Source: Lotus japonicus (taxonomy: Eukaryota > Streptophyta > Magnoliopsida > Fabales > Fabaceae). Taken from it: 64,000 bases of DNA. Under the pieces are notes generated by a model that had not been told where the DNA came from, ran no database searches, and saw only the letters and a list, made by a program, of their open reading frames with translations. Location: positions 35,267,780-35,331,779 of the forward strand of contig NC_080041.1 in the NCBI RefSeq assembly GCF_012489685.1, in the 5' to 3' direction. The position numbers were made by a program, and so were the translations under genes. This document shows, in pieces, positions 11,916-24,015 of the stretch (position 1 is the first letter of the stretch; each line of letters starts with the position of its first letter).

Positions 11916-12040
11916 ATGTGGACCTCCAAGAAACCGAGGCACTAACGACACATGTAAGTATTTATTGAATTTAACGATACTTATATACTACTTCAGGATC
12001 TATTTATAAGAAGTAAACAAGGTTTCATGTATTTAAAACA

Positions 12041-12236
12041 AGAGTTTAATGGATATGCACTGACAGTGTAAAATAGTTTTACACAGACATCCAATTGAAT
12101 TCCGCCAAATCAGAAAATATCTTATTCTTTTAATTAAAATTAAAGTCAAATGTAATTATCTTTTCTATGTGGCATGCTTTGATTGGATGACTGTGTAAAA
12201 CTATTTTACACTGTCAGTGCATATCCATTAAACTCT
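12041..12236. mobile_element. Legume MITE with long inverted repeats and a short target duplication
   Basis: About 55 bp at each end are inverted copies (left agagtttaatggatatgcac; right gtgcatatccattaaactct), with one or two mismatches. It is flanked by the direct repeat taaaaca (12034-12040 and 12237-12243). Total length 196 bp, non-coding. Confidence 0.8.
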
Positions 12237-12249
12237 TAAAACAAAAAAC

Positions 12250-13040
12250 AAGATTTTTATGTTAGTAGTAAAATACAAGATTGAATTCGACGGGTATTTA
12301 TGTACTACTCCGAATTGGTATTTATTGAATTCCAGGGGTACTTATGTAAAATACAAATTTGGAAGATATAAAACTAAAATCATTTAATGACGTCAAAAAT
12401 TAATTACTCTTGAGTAATACTCTAACTACTCATTTCAAAAAAAAAAAATACTCTAACTACTGAACACCCGTAATTTGAGCATGGGAATGTGGTAGTTGGA
12501 GTCACATTGCATCGCATCGATGGAAAGCAAGAGTGGGTCCCACGTAGGGGCAAATTAGTAACATTCAAGGGAGAAAATTTCGGTTGCAAAGAGCTGGTCA
12601 CGAGTAACTATAACTGGAAATGAGGCAACAGAAAACACATTGGAGAATGAATTCAATTGCATGTGGGTCCCATGGCGCGTGGTTTGTGTGTGCTTTCCGT
12701 GGACGTGTCGGACAAGCCGTATGGTCCTCTTCCGTATACGGTCTCTGACCTTGCACCTTTACGCATTCCAATGACTTTTTATTTTCAGTTAATGTTGTTT
12801 GCAACTTTGCATGGATCCATCTTTTTCAAAATTCATTTCCTCAAGATTCACAATAACAATATAAAAACAGATTTAAATATGTTTTTACTCTCACACTTAT
12901 AAAATTGACATCATCAAAAATGGAAGATTGTTTTCAAGCATCAATCATATTATTTATCATGTTTTGAATGATAACAATTTTCAAGAGTATAAACGATGTG
13001 ATTAAATATAACATGTAAATTGTATTTAAGGAAATCACAA
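12250..13040. other. Intergenic, nothing recognised
   Basis: AT-rich flanks around a slightly GC-richer stretch (12480-12760) with short frames on both strands. No domain, splice pattern or repeat structure was recognised. Confidence 0.3.
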
Positions 13041-13442
13041 TTATGCCCTCTTTCGCTGTCGTCTTTTATTCAAAGTATAAGACTACGTAAGAAGACGTTC
13101 AACCAAAGAAGAGAAAGGACAAAAGCATCAAAGGAAGACGACTCAAGGGAAAGAAGTCAAACATGTCGCCTCGTCTAAGCAAGAAGAAGAAAGAAGATGT
13201 CAAAGCTACAAGGCAGACTACAAGCAAAGGAATGTCAACTCTACTAGATCGTCTGACCAAAGAAAGGAAAAGGATGACCAGAGCAACAAGGCAACTACGC
13301 TAGTAAAGAAGTTTCAAATCAGCTATGTCTATTCAAAGGAAGTAAAGATCAAGACTCAAGATGATCCGCGACAAGAAGAGTCAAAAGCTTCAAGGGGAGA
13401 CGATACAACCAAGGAGAGACATATCAACAAGATCATCTAAGG

Positions 13443-13447
<5 letters not shown>

Positions 13448-13484
<37 letters not shown>
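13448..13484. repeat. (TA)n microsatellite
   Basis: About 18 uninterrupted TA units inside the copia-type LTR remnant. Confidence 0.95.
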
Positions 13485-13487
<3 letters not shown>

Positions 13488-14864
13488 GAAGTTCAAGTTA
13501 TATAAACGGCCAAAGCAAACAGAGTCAAATCTATAGGATCATATGACGAAGAAAATAAAAGTTTCAAGCTATCAAAGCTTCAGAACTAAGCATGCAAGAT
13601 CAAGCGAAGCTGTCAGGTCGTCTGAGAAGACCATACTCAAAGTTTACATTCAACGTCTTTCTCAAGGCTGACCAAATGAAGCAATGTCAAGAGAAAATAC
13701 GTCATATTCAAATGGAAATATCTCTGACATTATTGAGGAGAAAGTCAAGTGTTATGAAATCACGTGATATCTCACAAAGAACGTTGACCAAGGAAACAAG
13801 TACAAAGATGTCAACATCAAAAGTTTTCTCTTTTTATCTCTACCAAGAAATGAAGAAATGGAGCAAAGATTATTATCTACGCCTACAAGCATCAATCTGA
13901 TTCAGGCAACACAGGACAATCCACTTCTGAAGAAGAAGAAGATTTGGTCAGACGCTATCAGTCACATTCTGAATGACCAACTGAAGAAAAAAATGAAGCG
14001 TGAGCTAAACTGATAAATCTTTTGAGAGAAGAATGATCAAAGCAAGAACCATCGTCTAAAGACTACATGAACGATGAAAGCAGAACTTCTGAAAGGAACG
14101 ACGTCTATCTTGAATTGAAGTCTGCAGCTTCAGAAGAAAGAAAGAAGAACAAGCTTCACTGTAAGACCCAGGATTTTAGAATTAAATAAATAATTAATTT
14201 CCAACTCACGCATAGGATTTTGTGTCAGCGTGAGAGGAACTTGACTTGTGGTTGATGTTTGGATTAGTATTATGAAGGATAAAGTCTATGAAACGACTAA
14301 GAATAGTTATGTAGTCGCTATAGGTTATAGCACGAGCTTTATTCACTTCCGCCTTAGGGCGAAAGCGTTAGTAAAAGGCTATTCCGCTCTTAAAGCACTG
14401 TAGAAGCGGAATTCAAAAATATTCAGAGGATTATAAGAATTTCTCTTATTCCTTTCCCTTACGAGTGTTTCGACACGAAACCCTGGAATGTACGAATGAT
14501 CGTTTTCGATTCTCGGAAGTTTTCCGAAACTGAATCCCTGTTAGCTCAAGAACCTTAAAGTAAACTGTTGATGAAGACTTTTTCTATTCGGAGCTTCAAA
14601 CGAAGATTCCACACGCGTACACCCATTTCTTTCGATGTTTCCAATCTTTCTTCAGAAGGAAGTTTTGTCTTCCGACATCAACTGCAAAAAGTAGTTTTTC
14701 GGGTAAAATAGATTTACACCGACTTTGGATCGTTTGCTTTAATTCTGAGAAATCTGTTTGGAGTTCTGGAATTCTGTCGCCAGAACCTATCTTAGAATTC
14801 ACGGAGGAATGTGCAGGAAAAATCGGAATCGCGAAATATTCTTTTTCCCACGTTTTCCATTTTC

Positions 14865-14872
14865 TATAAATA
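14865..14872 (+). promoter_or_regulatory. TATA box of the solo LTR promoter
   Basis: TATAAATA about 705 bp into the LTR. The equivalent TATAAATA occurs at 52327, again about 704 bp into the related LTR, so the position is conserved. Confidence 0.65.
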
Positions 14873-16439
14873 GCTTGAAAAATGAAAAAAAAACAAAAAC
14901 ATCACCACCAACACACACACACGGCCGTGAGCATCAAGGAGGAAGGAGGAGAAAAAGATTTTCACCGATTCTTGTCTGATCGTCGCTCTGTTCGTTGCTA
15001 CGCGTAGGCCTCGAGGTACTGATGCTTTTCCTTACCTCTGATCGTAAATTCTGTCACTTTTCTCTATGTCTTTCTGTGCTCAAAGTTTTGAGCTTTTTGT
15101 AAAACTGTCCAAATAACTTGATTTCTCTGTCTAAACTTATTCCCTGCATGCCCAAGAACATGTTTAGCGGATTACATTTCGCCGAATCTCGTCGAATCGC
15201 CGCAGAACTTCAATTCTGCTCAAAATACCCATTTTATACTGAGGTTCCGCTTTTTGAGTCAAAAACTCTCGACTGAGCTTAGCGTCAGTAGGATTAGTCG
15301 TCATAATCGTCGTTGGTATCGACCTCATCCAATTTATTTTTCGAAATTCTGATTTTGAGTTTCCGAGCTAAAAATCTTGACCAAAATACCCCTGTTCTAG
15401 TTTTCAATCCGATAATTTTTCTGAAAGTTTCCCTGGCCTAGATATCGCCTAAGAATACCTAGGAATTGATTTAGATCGAAGAAAAGGTTCGGAAACCCTA
15501 TTTTCTAAAGTGGCCGAAACCTGTTTGTTAGGGTACCGTGTCCAAAAATAATTTTTGGGTCTGTATGACCTAAGCCATTGCGTAGCTCTTTCAATTGTCG
15601 AAATTTTGGTGTTGGTTTCGTGTCATTCCGAGTTCTGTAGCTCGAGTTATGCGCATTTTAGCGAAAACATGTCTTATTGTCCATTCGTGCCTAAATGTCG
15701 AACTCTAGAGCTTCGAAAGCTTCTTTTCGGATTTTGATAGTGTTATTAGTTGTATTGTTTCTTAGCGACTAAGCAATGATACTTTGCTTAAGGTTTGGAA
15801 CGAGTTGAGCTGAGGAAATAGACTTTGGAGCAATTAGTGAGGTTTCACAACTGAGGAGGACGCCCGGGGAACTTGCTGGGTTCGGGAGCTTTATTCTGGA
15901 TTGGACTTGGATGTTGAGCTTGGATGGAGAAATTGGCTAAGGTAAGGGTAACTCAGTTTTAGCGCGTCTTTGAGTCTTGAATGCTTTTATCGCACTGCAT
16001 GCGTTTGAGATGAAGGTGTTTAATTTGATTGGCTATTGATTGAAATATTGACATGTTTTGTAATGTTGTATGCTTGCTTATGTTGAATGTTTTCTAAGGC
16101 TTGTGCCAAATGTTTTCTTGAGGCTTCAGCCGAATGAACTTATTGAGACGTGTGTCTCCATTTTCTGAGAGGCTTCGGCCGTTTACTGGTTTCTGTCATT
16201 ACTGTTTTCTAGTTGATATGACAGGGTTATGTTTTCCAGCACTGAATTATTGATTCATCGCTCAATAGAGCTTGATGTGGTTGTGCTGATATGGAATTGA
16301 GTTGACGTATGCTTGTTGATATTAAGAGTAACATAGGGTTACTCTGTCTTGATTATTGGATTTGAAATTGTTGATATATATTTGTGCATATGCGTTGTTG
16401 GATTGTACTGTGTGGCCTTCGTGGCGTTATTAAGTGACA

Positions 16440-16835
16440 GATCAGTGGTTTTCGTTCCACATGATTGTCCCGTCTTGCGAGACGCTTTTGATTTGACCGT
16501 CTTGTGTGATGTTAAGAGGCGATCAGGAGGTGTGTCCTATGATTGTCCCGTCTTGTAAGACGCTAAGTGGCGATCAGGAGGTGTGTCCTATGATTGTCCC
16601 GTCTTTTGAGACGCTAAAGTGGCGATGAGGTGGGTTTGTCCCACGAGATTGTCCCGTCTTTCGAGACGTTATAAAGCGGCGATGAGGTGGGTTTGTCCCG
16701 CGTGATTGTCCTGTCTTGTGAGACGCTAAGTGGCGATCAGGAGGTGTGTCCTATGATTGTCCTGTCATGTATGACGTTATAAGTGGCGATGAGGAGGTGT
16801 GTCCTATCATTGTCCCGTCTTTCGAGACGCTATTC
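16440..16835 (+). repeat. Hairpin minisatellite, about 50-57 bp unit, in gypsy LTR
   Basis: About eight units, each holding gattgtcc followed by a 5-bp stem / 4-nt loop / 5-bp stem. The hairpins are at 16471, 16549, 16600, 16655, 16712, 16763 and 16816, with a decayed one at 16499. The stem is usually CGTCT/AGACG and the loop varies (TGCG, TGTA, TTTG, TTCG, TGTG, TGTA, TTCG). The same array is found reversed at 36688-36980 and at 54859-55043. Confidence 0.85.
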
Positions 16836-16839
16836 ATTG

Positions 16840-17270
16840 ACTCATATTGTTGGTTTTAATGATATCTGATTTGACGTTATATTGTTGAGGTTTTATTGAT
16901 ATCTGATTTGACGTTATATTGTTGAGGTTATTGATATCTGATTTGATGTTATATTGCTGAGGTTGTCAATATCTGATTTGATGTTGTATTGTTGAGGATT
17001 ATTGATATCTGATTTGTTGTTATATTGTTGATTGTTGATATCTGATTTGATGTTATATTGTTGAGATTATTGTCATATGATTTGATTCCATACTGTGGAA
17101 GTTGTGGATATCTGAGTTGTTATATGCTGTTAAGTTGATGTCTGAATAAATGTTACCTTGTTAAGTTGTTGATATCTGAGTTAATATATAGGTTGTTAAG
17201 TTGCTGATATCTGAGTAGAAATATTGTTGAGGTTGTTGATAGTTGATTTAAATCTATATTGTTGAATATA
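16840..17270 (+). repeat. Second LTR minisatellite (gatatctgatttgatgtta unit)
   Basis: About ten imperfect copies, roughly 40 bp each, of a gatatctga...ttatattgttgag unit. A reversed counterpart occurs at about 36410-36680 in the partial LTR on the other strand. Confidence 0.8.
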
Positions 17271-19059
17271 TGTCGTCATCTATCTTGAATTAGGTTGCTA
17301 GCGTATGTGCCATGTTATGCCCTTATATATGAATATCATGTTTTTCTCTTTCATACGTGGTAATGGCATGGAGTTAACCCTTTCTATTTGCTATTTGTTG
17401 TTTGGGCGCTTAACGCTATTAGACGATGGAGAATCTTCGATGGAGCTTGACCTTCGTACGAGTCAGAGAGGAGAACTTGAAGAACTGTGGAAGACTTGAA
17501 GAATAGAGTCGGGTGTAGAGTTAGAGCCTTGAATTAAAGAGCTAACCATTATTGGTTTAAGCTTGCATAACGATTTTAGAAATTTATATTTGGGGTTTCG
17601 GGTACTCGCCTTGTTCAAGGCTTGATGTAAATCCCTTTGTAGTTGGGAGTATGCATGACATGTTTTGGAAATACATTTGAAAAGAAAAAAAATATACTCG
17701 TGTTTATATGTCCTTTTGGAAAACATTGCATATTTATTTTATTAGATTGTTACCGTAACCCCTGAAATTCGGGGCGTTACATTCACAGTCAAATCATCTA
17801 AAACAAAAAGCAGAATGACTGAAGCATGTCTTATCACCTGAAAAATGAAAGAACGATGAAGAAATATCGTCTGATGTAAAAGGAAGACGATAGAAGCAGA
17901 AGGCTCATCTAAAGAAGAATTCAAGCTTACACTCAAAGAAAGTAACAAAGTCAAATCAAGAAAACTTCTCGTTGAAGAAGAAGCTAAGAAAGCTTTGTGC
18001 ATAAGTCACAAAGATGAAATCTCAAGTTCTGGCGCAATGCTATGATGAAGATAAAGGAACCATGGTGTCACTATCAAATTGGCATATTTGTACACCAACG
18101 GATAAAAGTTCAGACCTATGTTGCCTACTAGATGGCAGATTACATCTTTACGATAAAATGTCTTCATCAAACAGTACTATGCTCTAATGCAAGTACATTT
18201 TATACTGTTTGATCTAACAACTATAATCTTCATGAAGAACAAGCTCCAACGGCTGTAATCCATCTCACAGAAGATTCAGGAGTGAAGAATTGAAGAATTA
18301 GCGCTTATGCTCACCAAACTTGAGCTTCCATGGTCAACCCAATTAAGCGTGAACAGAAGTCTTAGAGCTCATCACTCAAAGATGATCATCAATATCGTAT
18401 GCTTCTATATGAACAATAGTTCTCATCTAGAGTCAAATCCTCTCTACCTCTATCATGTAATTGAACATAAAGTATATGCATAAGAGTCAAATCTAACAAA
18501 CAATAATTTATAGTTCCTAAGCTTAATTGATCTACAATCACTCTGTGAAGAAGAGATCTATGTAGAAGAAAGAAGTCTTGAGAAAGATTGTTCTGAGGAG
18601 AAGTCCTTTAAACTTGTTGTAAAGGAGGAGTCCTAAGAATAGTCGTTTTTCATGGAGAGGCAGGGTCCAAAGAATACTCAACAATGCTTAGAGAGGCGGT
18701 GGCCAAAGAATACTCATCTGCCCGAAGAGGCAGGGACAAAGAATACTTGTTCTACCTGAAGAGGTAGGGACAAAGAATGCTTGTTTTTCCTGAAGAGGCA
18801 GGGGTTAAATAATACTTGTATGGAGAAGTCCTTGATACTTTAGCTTAGTGAAATCTTGGTGATGCCAAGGACTGGATGTATCCCTATCGTTCTGTGAGTG
18901 AACCAGGATAAAAATGTTGGTGTGCATCGTCTACTTCTTTGCCATATATTTCCGCTGCACCAAACGATTTCAACAAGGAGATAAATGTTTCAATCGTTTG
19001 GAAATCTAAGTTTTTTGATGACACAATTCAAACCCCTCATTTCTTGTGCTACTCTGATC

Positions 19060-20185
19060 AACTTCATGCGATACATTAATAGTAAATAATCAAATATAGT
19101 AATTTTGTCAGCATATAATTAATACTGTAAATTTTACGAAATTATTCACAATTATCGATGACTTTTGAGTGCTAGCAATACTTTTTTTGTTGCGGTGGTT
19201 TGAGTTTGTAAAAGAAGATGGGAAAAAGCACATTTTATTTGAATGAATTTTTGTATAATGAGAAAAGTCTGTATATAATATCTGATGTTAAAATTAGAGA
19301 TATGAGAGTAAATTAATTTTTAATTTATTTTTATAAGTAAAAGTCATTCAACATGTAAGATCTATAAAATATAATTATATTAATAACTAGAAGCAATCTT
19401 ATCTTGTCAAATAAAACAAATTGAATTTTTTATTCTTAGAAATATATTCTTTTAGAATTAATTCTTCCTAATTTAATTTTATTAAAATAAATTCTATTCA
19501 ACTAAGTTATTGCAAAGTGAGTGAAAAGTAAAAATATATATAATTGAAAATTAAAATAGAAAAAAATTATCTTCTAATTAACTAAATTACAGGTATGGGT
19601 TCCATTTACATATAGGGATCTTTACCTAGTTTGAGCCATGATCTACGAAAATATTTTCATGTGAGGATGGGAATGAGGACCGAAATCTCCTCGAGAAAAA
19701 TTTGTGGATGGAGGTGGGGATCAATCTCTTTGCCCCGCAGGATCTTGATCGGACGAATCTGACAAAATCACCTGGAAGTGTGTTGATTGAACAAGAATAG
19801 TGAAACTCCGGCGTGGAAGGTGGCTAGATGATGATCTTCACGATGATCTGTTGTGCATCGTACTCTCGAGGGGTCCATGTGATGATACTTCGATGCTTAT
19901 GTTAGAACGTGGGGTTTTAAGGGATTTCAGGATTGTGATAGATAATGTGTAACTTATCTTCTTCAGGCCTTAACTTTATAAAGTTTGAGATTGCGCGGTT
20001 TAAGGTGGTCATGAGTTCTTAGTACATCCTAGAGCTCTGTGCTTTTGTCCTGGTTGCTGGTCCATAGTTACTAGGGTTGGTCGGCCAAGGTTGATCGTCC
20101 TTGTAATTGATCGGTTTAGGAGACATTGTGATCGACTCCGGATGATCGGCTGGAGCGTCTCCAGAACCAGTCATCACCTCATATA
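19060..20185. other. Intergenic; possible LINE 3' UTR at its end
   Basis: AT-rich to about 19590, then a moderately GC-rich stretch (19600-20180) with no recognisable frame. It ends near 20198 in atttctttttcgaaag, a word resembling plant LINE 3' ends. Confidence 0.3.
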
Positions 20186-20189
20186 TATG

Positions 20190-20290
20190 AATGAATTTCT
20201 TTTTCGAAAGCAAAATATCTATTGATAGAGAAAATGTCAGAATATACAACTTTCCTCAAAAGGGCACAAAAACCAGCAACAACCCAACCC
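20190..20290 (-). mobile_element. 5'-truncated LINE 3' end
   Basis: The minus strand reads cccttttgaggaaagttgta, then a 'gacattttctctatcaatag' segment, then 'attttgctttcgaaa'. This matches the end of the RRM/AT-hook element at 25060-25129 (cccttttgaggaggttgtat through ttttgctttttcgaaaaaaa). It is a typical 5'-truncated LINE insertion of the same family. Confidence 0.6.
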
Positions 20291-20404
20291 ACAATGAAAT
20301 TATAATAATACTCTTAATAAAAAATTAAATAACTAATAAATAAATACAAAATTATAAAAGACCCTAAACCATATTCCATTATAAAATAACCTAAAAAACT
20401 AATT

Positions 20405-20950
20405 GGCGTAATTGTAACTTTGGTCCCTAACGTTTATCAATTCCATGATTTTAGTCCCCTACCTAATTTAATTACACAGATGGTCCCTGACTTTGTTGGC
20501 AGTCTGCAACGTTGGTCCTATCGTTTGTTTGTTAATGGAGGAGGTTTACGTGGATGGTCACTTAGCTGATGTAGAAGTTGAATTGGAGAGAGAAAGAGAC
20601 CAGCAACTGATTCAACCTTCTTCCTCGCCTCTAGGGACTCGTTCGTTCTTTATCTCTTCTCTTTTCGCTCAATCTCAAGCTTCGAAACATGTTCCTCACG
20701 GTGCTCTGTTTTTTAAGGAGGAAGAGGGTAGAAGATGTCTCACGTGCAACTCACGTGCTTTCCTCTCACTTCAGTCCTTCTTTCTCTCTCCAATTGGACA
20801 TCCATGTAAGCCTCCTCCGTTAACAAATAAACAACAGGACCAACATTGCAGACAAACAGCAAAGTCAGGGACCATCCGTGTAATTAAATTAAGTGGGGGA
20901 CCAAAATTATGGAATTGGTAAACGTCAGGGACTAAAGTTGCAATTAAGCC
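20405..20950. mobile_element. Non-autonomous Mutator-type element with perfect 9-bp target duplication
   Basis: About 150 bp at each end form inverted repeats (left ggcgtaattgtaactttggt; right the complement of accaaagttgcaattaagcc-like sequence). They contain the 'ggtccctgac' words common to plant Mutator-like ends. The flanks are a perfect 9-bp direct repeat, aaactaatt (20396-20404 and 20951-20959), the size made by Mutator transposases. The 250-bp core has a short frame and no transposase. Confidence 0.92.
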
Positions 20951-21244
20951 AAACTAATTTCAATGAGTATCTTTTTAGTATATATTTTACCTATATATAT
21001 AAACTCATGCTACTATTTGGAGTATTCATTAATCTTAGCATAGAGATTTCCCAAGAATGGTTTCTGGACTAACTTAGGCATCAGAGTATCATTGCAGACC
21101 TTCCCACAAGTTTATCCACGGTGCTCGGACCCTACACTTCCACCCAATCTATCCATACATTATCCCCTTCTCCCCAGCTCAGAGTTATGCTCCACCGCTC
21201 TCTCTTCAATCAACACCTATTCGAGGATTTGATCGGCTTTCTCT

Positions 21245-21246
<2 letters not shown>

Positions 21247-21293
<47 letters not shown>
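21247..21293. repeat. (AT)n microsatellite
   Basis: Pure AT dinucleotide tract of about 23 units, directly before the Helitron-like 5' segment at 21291. Confidence 0.95.
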
Positions 21294-21296
<3 letters not shown>

Positions 21297-21442
21297 GAAG
21301 AGTTTTTGCTACCTTGGGGGTAACTTTGTCATTGAACAATTCATTGTACATAATTCTCAAATTAAGTATGGACATTTGTGTAAAAATACTACTTATTTTC
21401 GTTAGATTGGATCAGGGTCGTTGATTGCATCTCCAATATTAT
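21291..21442 (+). repeat. Helitron-like 5' terminal segment, copy 1
   Basis: Begins ataaaggaagagtttttgct and is about 97% identical by eye to 22848-22999 over roughly 150 bp. The usual TCTATACTAT start has been replaced by the AT microsatellite. Downstream sequence differs from copy 2. Confidence 0.65.
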
Positions 21443-22831
21443 TGTCTTTTGCCCTTCTTTCAAACGTTAATTTCTCTTCATCTCCACATTCAGCAGTTAC
21501 AACTTCTCATCAACCTTTTGAGCTTCAAAGATCTTCCACCTTCAAACAAATTTAATTCGCATAGTTTCTTATTCTTCCACCTTCTCAAGTTCCACCTTAT
21601 CACCCACCTCTTCAGCTTCAACCATCTTCCTATAAAATCTCTTAAACAAGTTTTCCTCACATCAAAGCACACACACAATAGAGAAACACCATTGTACCAG
21701 CCCTTTGCACCACATGCACCGATTTCGACATAAAGGTATGACTCAATCTCCTATGCTTTAGTCATTTGATTATTTTCGGTTTCATATCTCAATAATCTTT
21801 CTCACTTCAAAACCATCTTTTCCATCAATTGCCTTCTTTTGTTCTTGTTTTATGTATTTCCTTTTTTAACTTCTTGCTTGATGAATTACACTTTTTTTCC
21901 CTTGGCATTTAATCATGCTTGCAAGTCCTACTCTCAACGAAGGAAGTTGTGGTTTACTTGATGATGTGCAACTTTAGGGATCACTTTAACGTTTGATAAT
22001 TTTCTTTGTTCATTTCATATATTTAAGTACAAATGTCTTCAACCAATGTAAGTTTCTTGCTTTTTTATTTTGATTAATTTAGTATCAATTTAGTTGATCA
22101 AATGATTTTTTTTTTCTTCTAATCCGGTATAATGAAGTCTTTTTTCTCCTTTTACATTTCATTGATTTAGTTTCAATTTGTTTCTTCTTTCAGATTTTTT
22201 CATTGTTGTTTTCAATTCTTCCAATGTTACATCTTGAAAACATGTAAGTTTCTTGCATTTTTCAAAAAATTTATTGTTTCATTATGAACATAGTCGGCTA
22301 AATGAGAGTCACATTTATTTTATTTAACAACTAGGTGTGATGTTGTCATCTTCATCATCCACATTAAGTTTAATTCAATTTATGTCATTTACATTATGAA
22401 TGTGGTCACAAATTTTATATTATTTTTTTCGTTTTCGATTTAATTCTACCTTCTTATTCCTTTTATATATCAACTCTATTTGTTGAGTTTTGTTCCATTT
22501 TTGTTTATTTAAATAAAAATAAATAAAAAATTGAAGGATTAATAACATTCAAGTTAAATTATTTCTATCTTATTATTTTATTAAAAAACTCAATCATAAG
22601 ATAAATAGATTAAATTTTATTTAAATACTTACTTTTAGTTTCAATTAAAATTCATTTCCCCACCGTTATAGTTTTAATAGTTTTAAAAATAAACTTTTTT
22701 ATGGTAATTATCGTTGTTTGAAGTTTCATTTTAAATTAAAAAGTTTCTTCTACCATTTTATTTTTAATAAATTTAAACATGGGTTTTATTATACTTTATT
22801 CTTTGAAATATTAATCAACTAATAATTAATA
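21443..22831. other. Helitron interior without coding region; promoter- and exon-like words
   Basis: The plus strand shows ctataaaatctc near 21630, a transcript-leader-like C/A-rich stretch, then ataaaggtatgac (splice-donor-like) near 21732 and atgtcttcaaccaatgtaag near 22033. These could be a first exon and donors of a lost gene. No substantial open frame follows. The last 56 bp (22776-22831) are repeated at 23007-23062. Confidence 0.3.
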
Positions 22832-24015
22832 TCTATCTATACTATTTATAAAGGAAGAGTTTTTGCTACCTTGAGGGTAACTTTGTCATTGAACAATTCA
22901 TTGTACATAATTCTCAAATTAAGTATGGACATTTGTGTAAAAATACTACTTATTTCGTTAGATTGGATCAGGGCCGTTGATTGCATCTCCAATATTATTG
23001 GCTTTTAAACATGGGTTTTATTATAATTTATTCTTTGAAATATTAATCAACTAATAATTAATATTAAGAATAAACCTTGAAAGTTAAAGGTCACTTAATA
23101 AAAAAAAAACTGTCGTGTCCCTTCCTTTTGAACTTCCTTGATCATTGTCATTTTATCGACTTCTACTATTAATTGAAAATTATTTTAAATAAATATATTA
23201 TTATTTATTTTATAGGAGTTCTAAAATTCAAAAAGGTATTTATATTTATTTGTATATAATATAATGGATAAGTTTAAAACCTGTAGGGTAAAATAGTCTA
23301 TCAATAAACAATGTTTCATATATTTGTTTTTACCTATGAACTTTTAAGTAATTATACATATTATTTCATATGAGATTTTTCAAAACAGTTCGATATTTAG
23401 CAGACTTTTAATCTCAGCCGTTCGATATCGCCTTGAACTTTCTCCATCAATATTTGTATATAACTTTATACTATTAAGCTTAAAGTATTTTCAATTTTTT
23501 TATTATTGTTTAACTTATATGAGTTATGGAATGTCATAGGTCAAAGTAAATATTAAATATGATATTAGTTATTAATTCCATAAGACACATATTATCAGTT
23601 TAGATTTGTTGAAGTACTAATCAACTAATAATTAATATTAATAATAAACCTTAAAAGTTAAATGTCACTCCATAAAAAAAAACTTCCCTATCCCTTCCTC
23701 TTGAAATTCCTTCGTCAATCTAATTCTATAGACTTATACTATTAATTGAAAATTACTTTAATTTTTTTTTATTATTTATTGCATATGGGTTATGAAATTC
23801 AAAAAGAAATCATTAATTAATCTATAATATAAAGGAGATTTTTTTGCAACCATGAGGGTAAAAATGTAATTTAATACTTTAATACACATAAGTGAAAAAA
23901 TTTTCATGGTCATATACGTAAATTTATGAGTAAATTAATATGAAATCAATCTTTGTCATTCATTACTTCTAATCCTAATCATTGATCATTTTATTATGAA
24001 ACCTTTTGTTATCAC

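Larger units (their letters stand above)
14160..17781 (+). mobile_element. Solo LTR of a Ty3/gypsy element (3622 bp)
   Basis: Begins TGTAAGACCC and ends GGGGCGTTACA, flanked by the 5-bp duplication TTCAC (14155-14159 and 17782-17786). No internal region is present, which defines a solo LTR produced by LTR-LTR recombination. Related LTRs are at 41704-46191, 51623-55683 and, reversed, 35846-37002; the last-but-one directly follows a chromovirus integrase, giving the family. A conserved block (actttttctattcggagctt) at about 14576 recurs at 42078 and 52038. A TATA box lies at 14865. Two minisatellites occupy 16440-17270. Confidence 0.9.
13043..19047 (+). mobile_element. Decayed copia-type LTR (solo or remnant), split by a solo gypsy LTR
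   Basis: The purine-rich segments 13043-14159 and 17782-19047 are parts of one element interrupted at 14160. The second part ends with gtgaaccaggataaaa and attcaaacccctcattt-like words. The same words close the copia 5' LTR at 38041-38193. It contains four repeats of 'gaagaggcagggacaaagaat' type at 18650-18800. No PBS or coding region follows, so it is a solo LTR or an LTR remnant. The exact left boundary is uncertain. Confidence 0.45.

Noticed and set aside
13361..13546. Frame with a YIYIYI repeat
   Set aside because: Product of the (TA)n microsatellite inside an LTR remnant.
16471..16835. CRISPR-like array
   Set aside because: Unit length and hairpins look superficially similar, but this is a plant LTR minisatellite: spacers are not unique and there are no cas genes.
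21425..21733. 102-codon plus-strand frame
   Set aside because: Leader-like C/T-rich sequence in a Helitron-like region; overlapping minus-strand frame is equally long; no domain.
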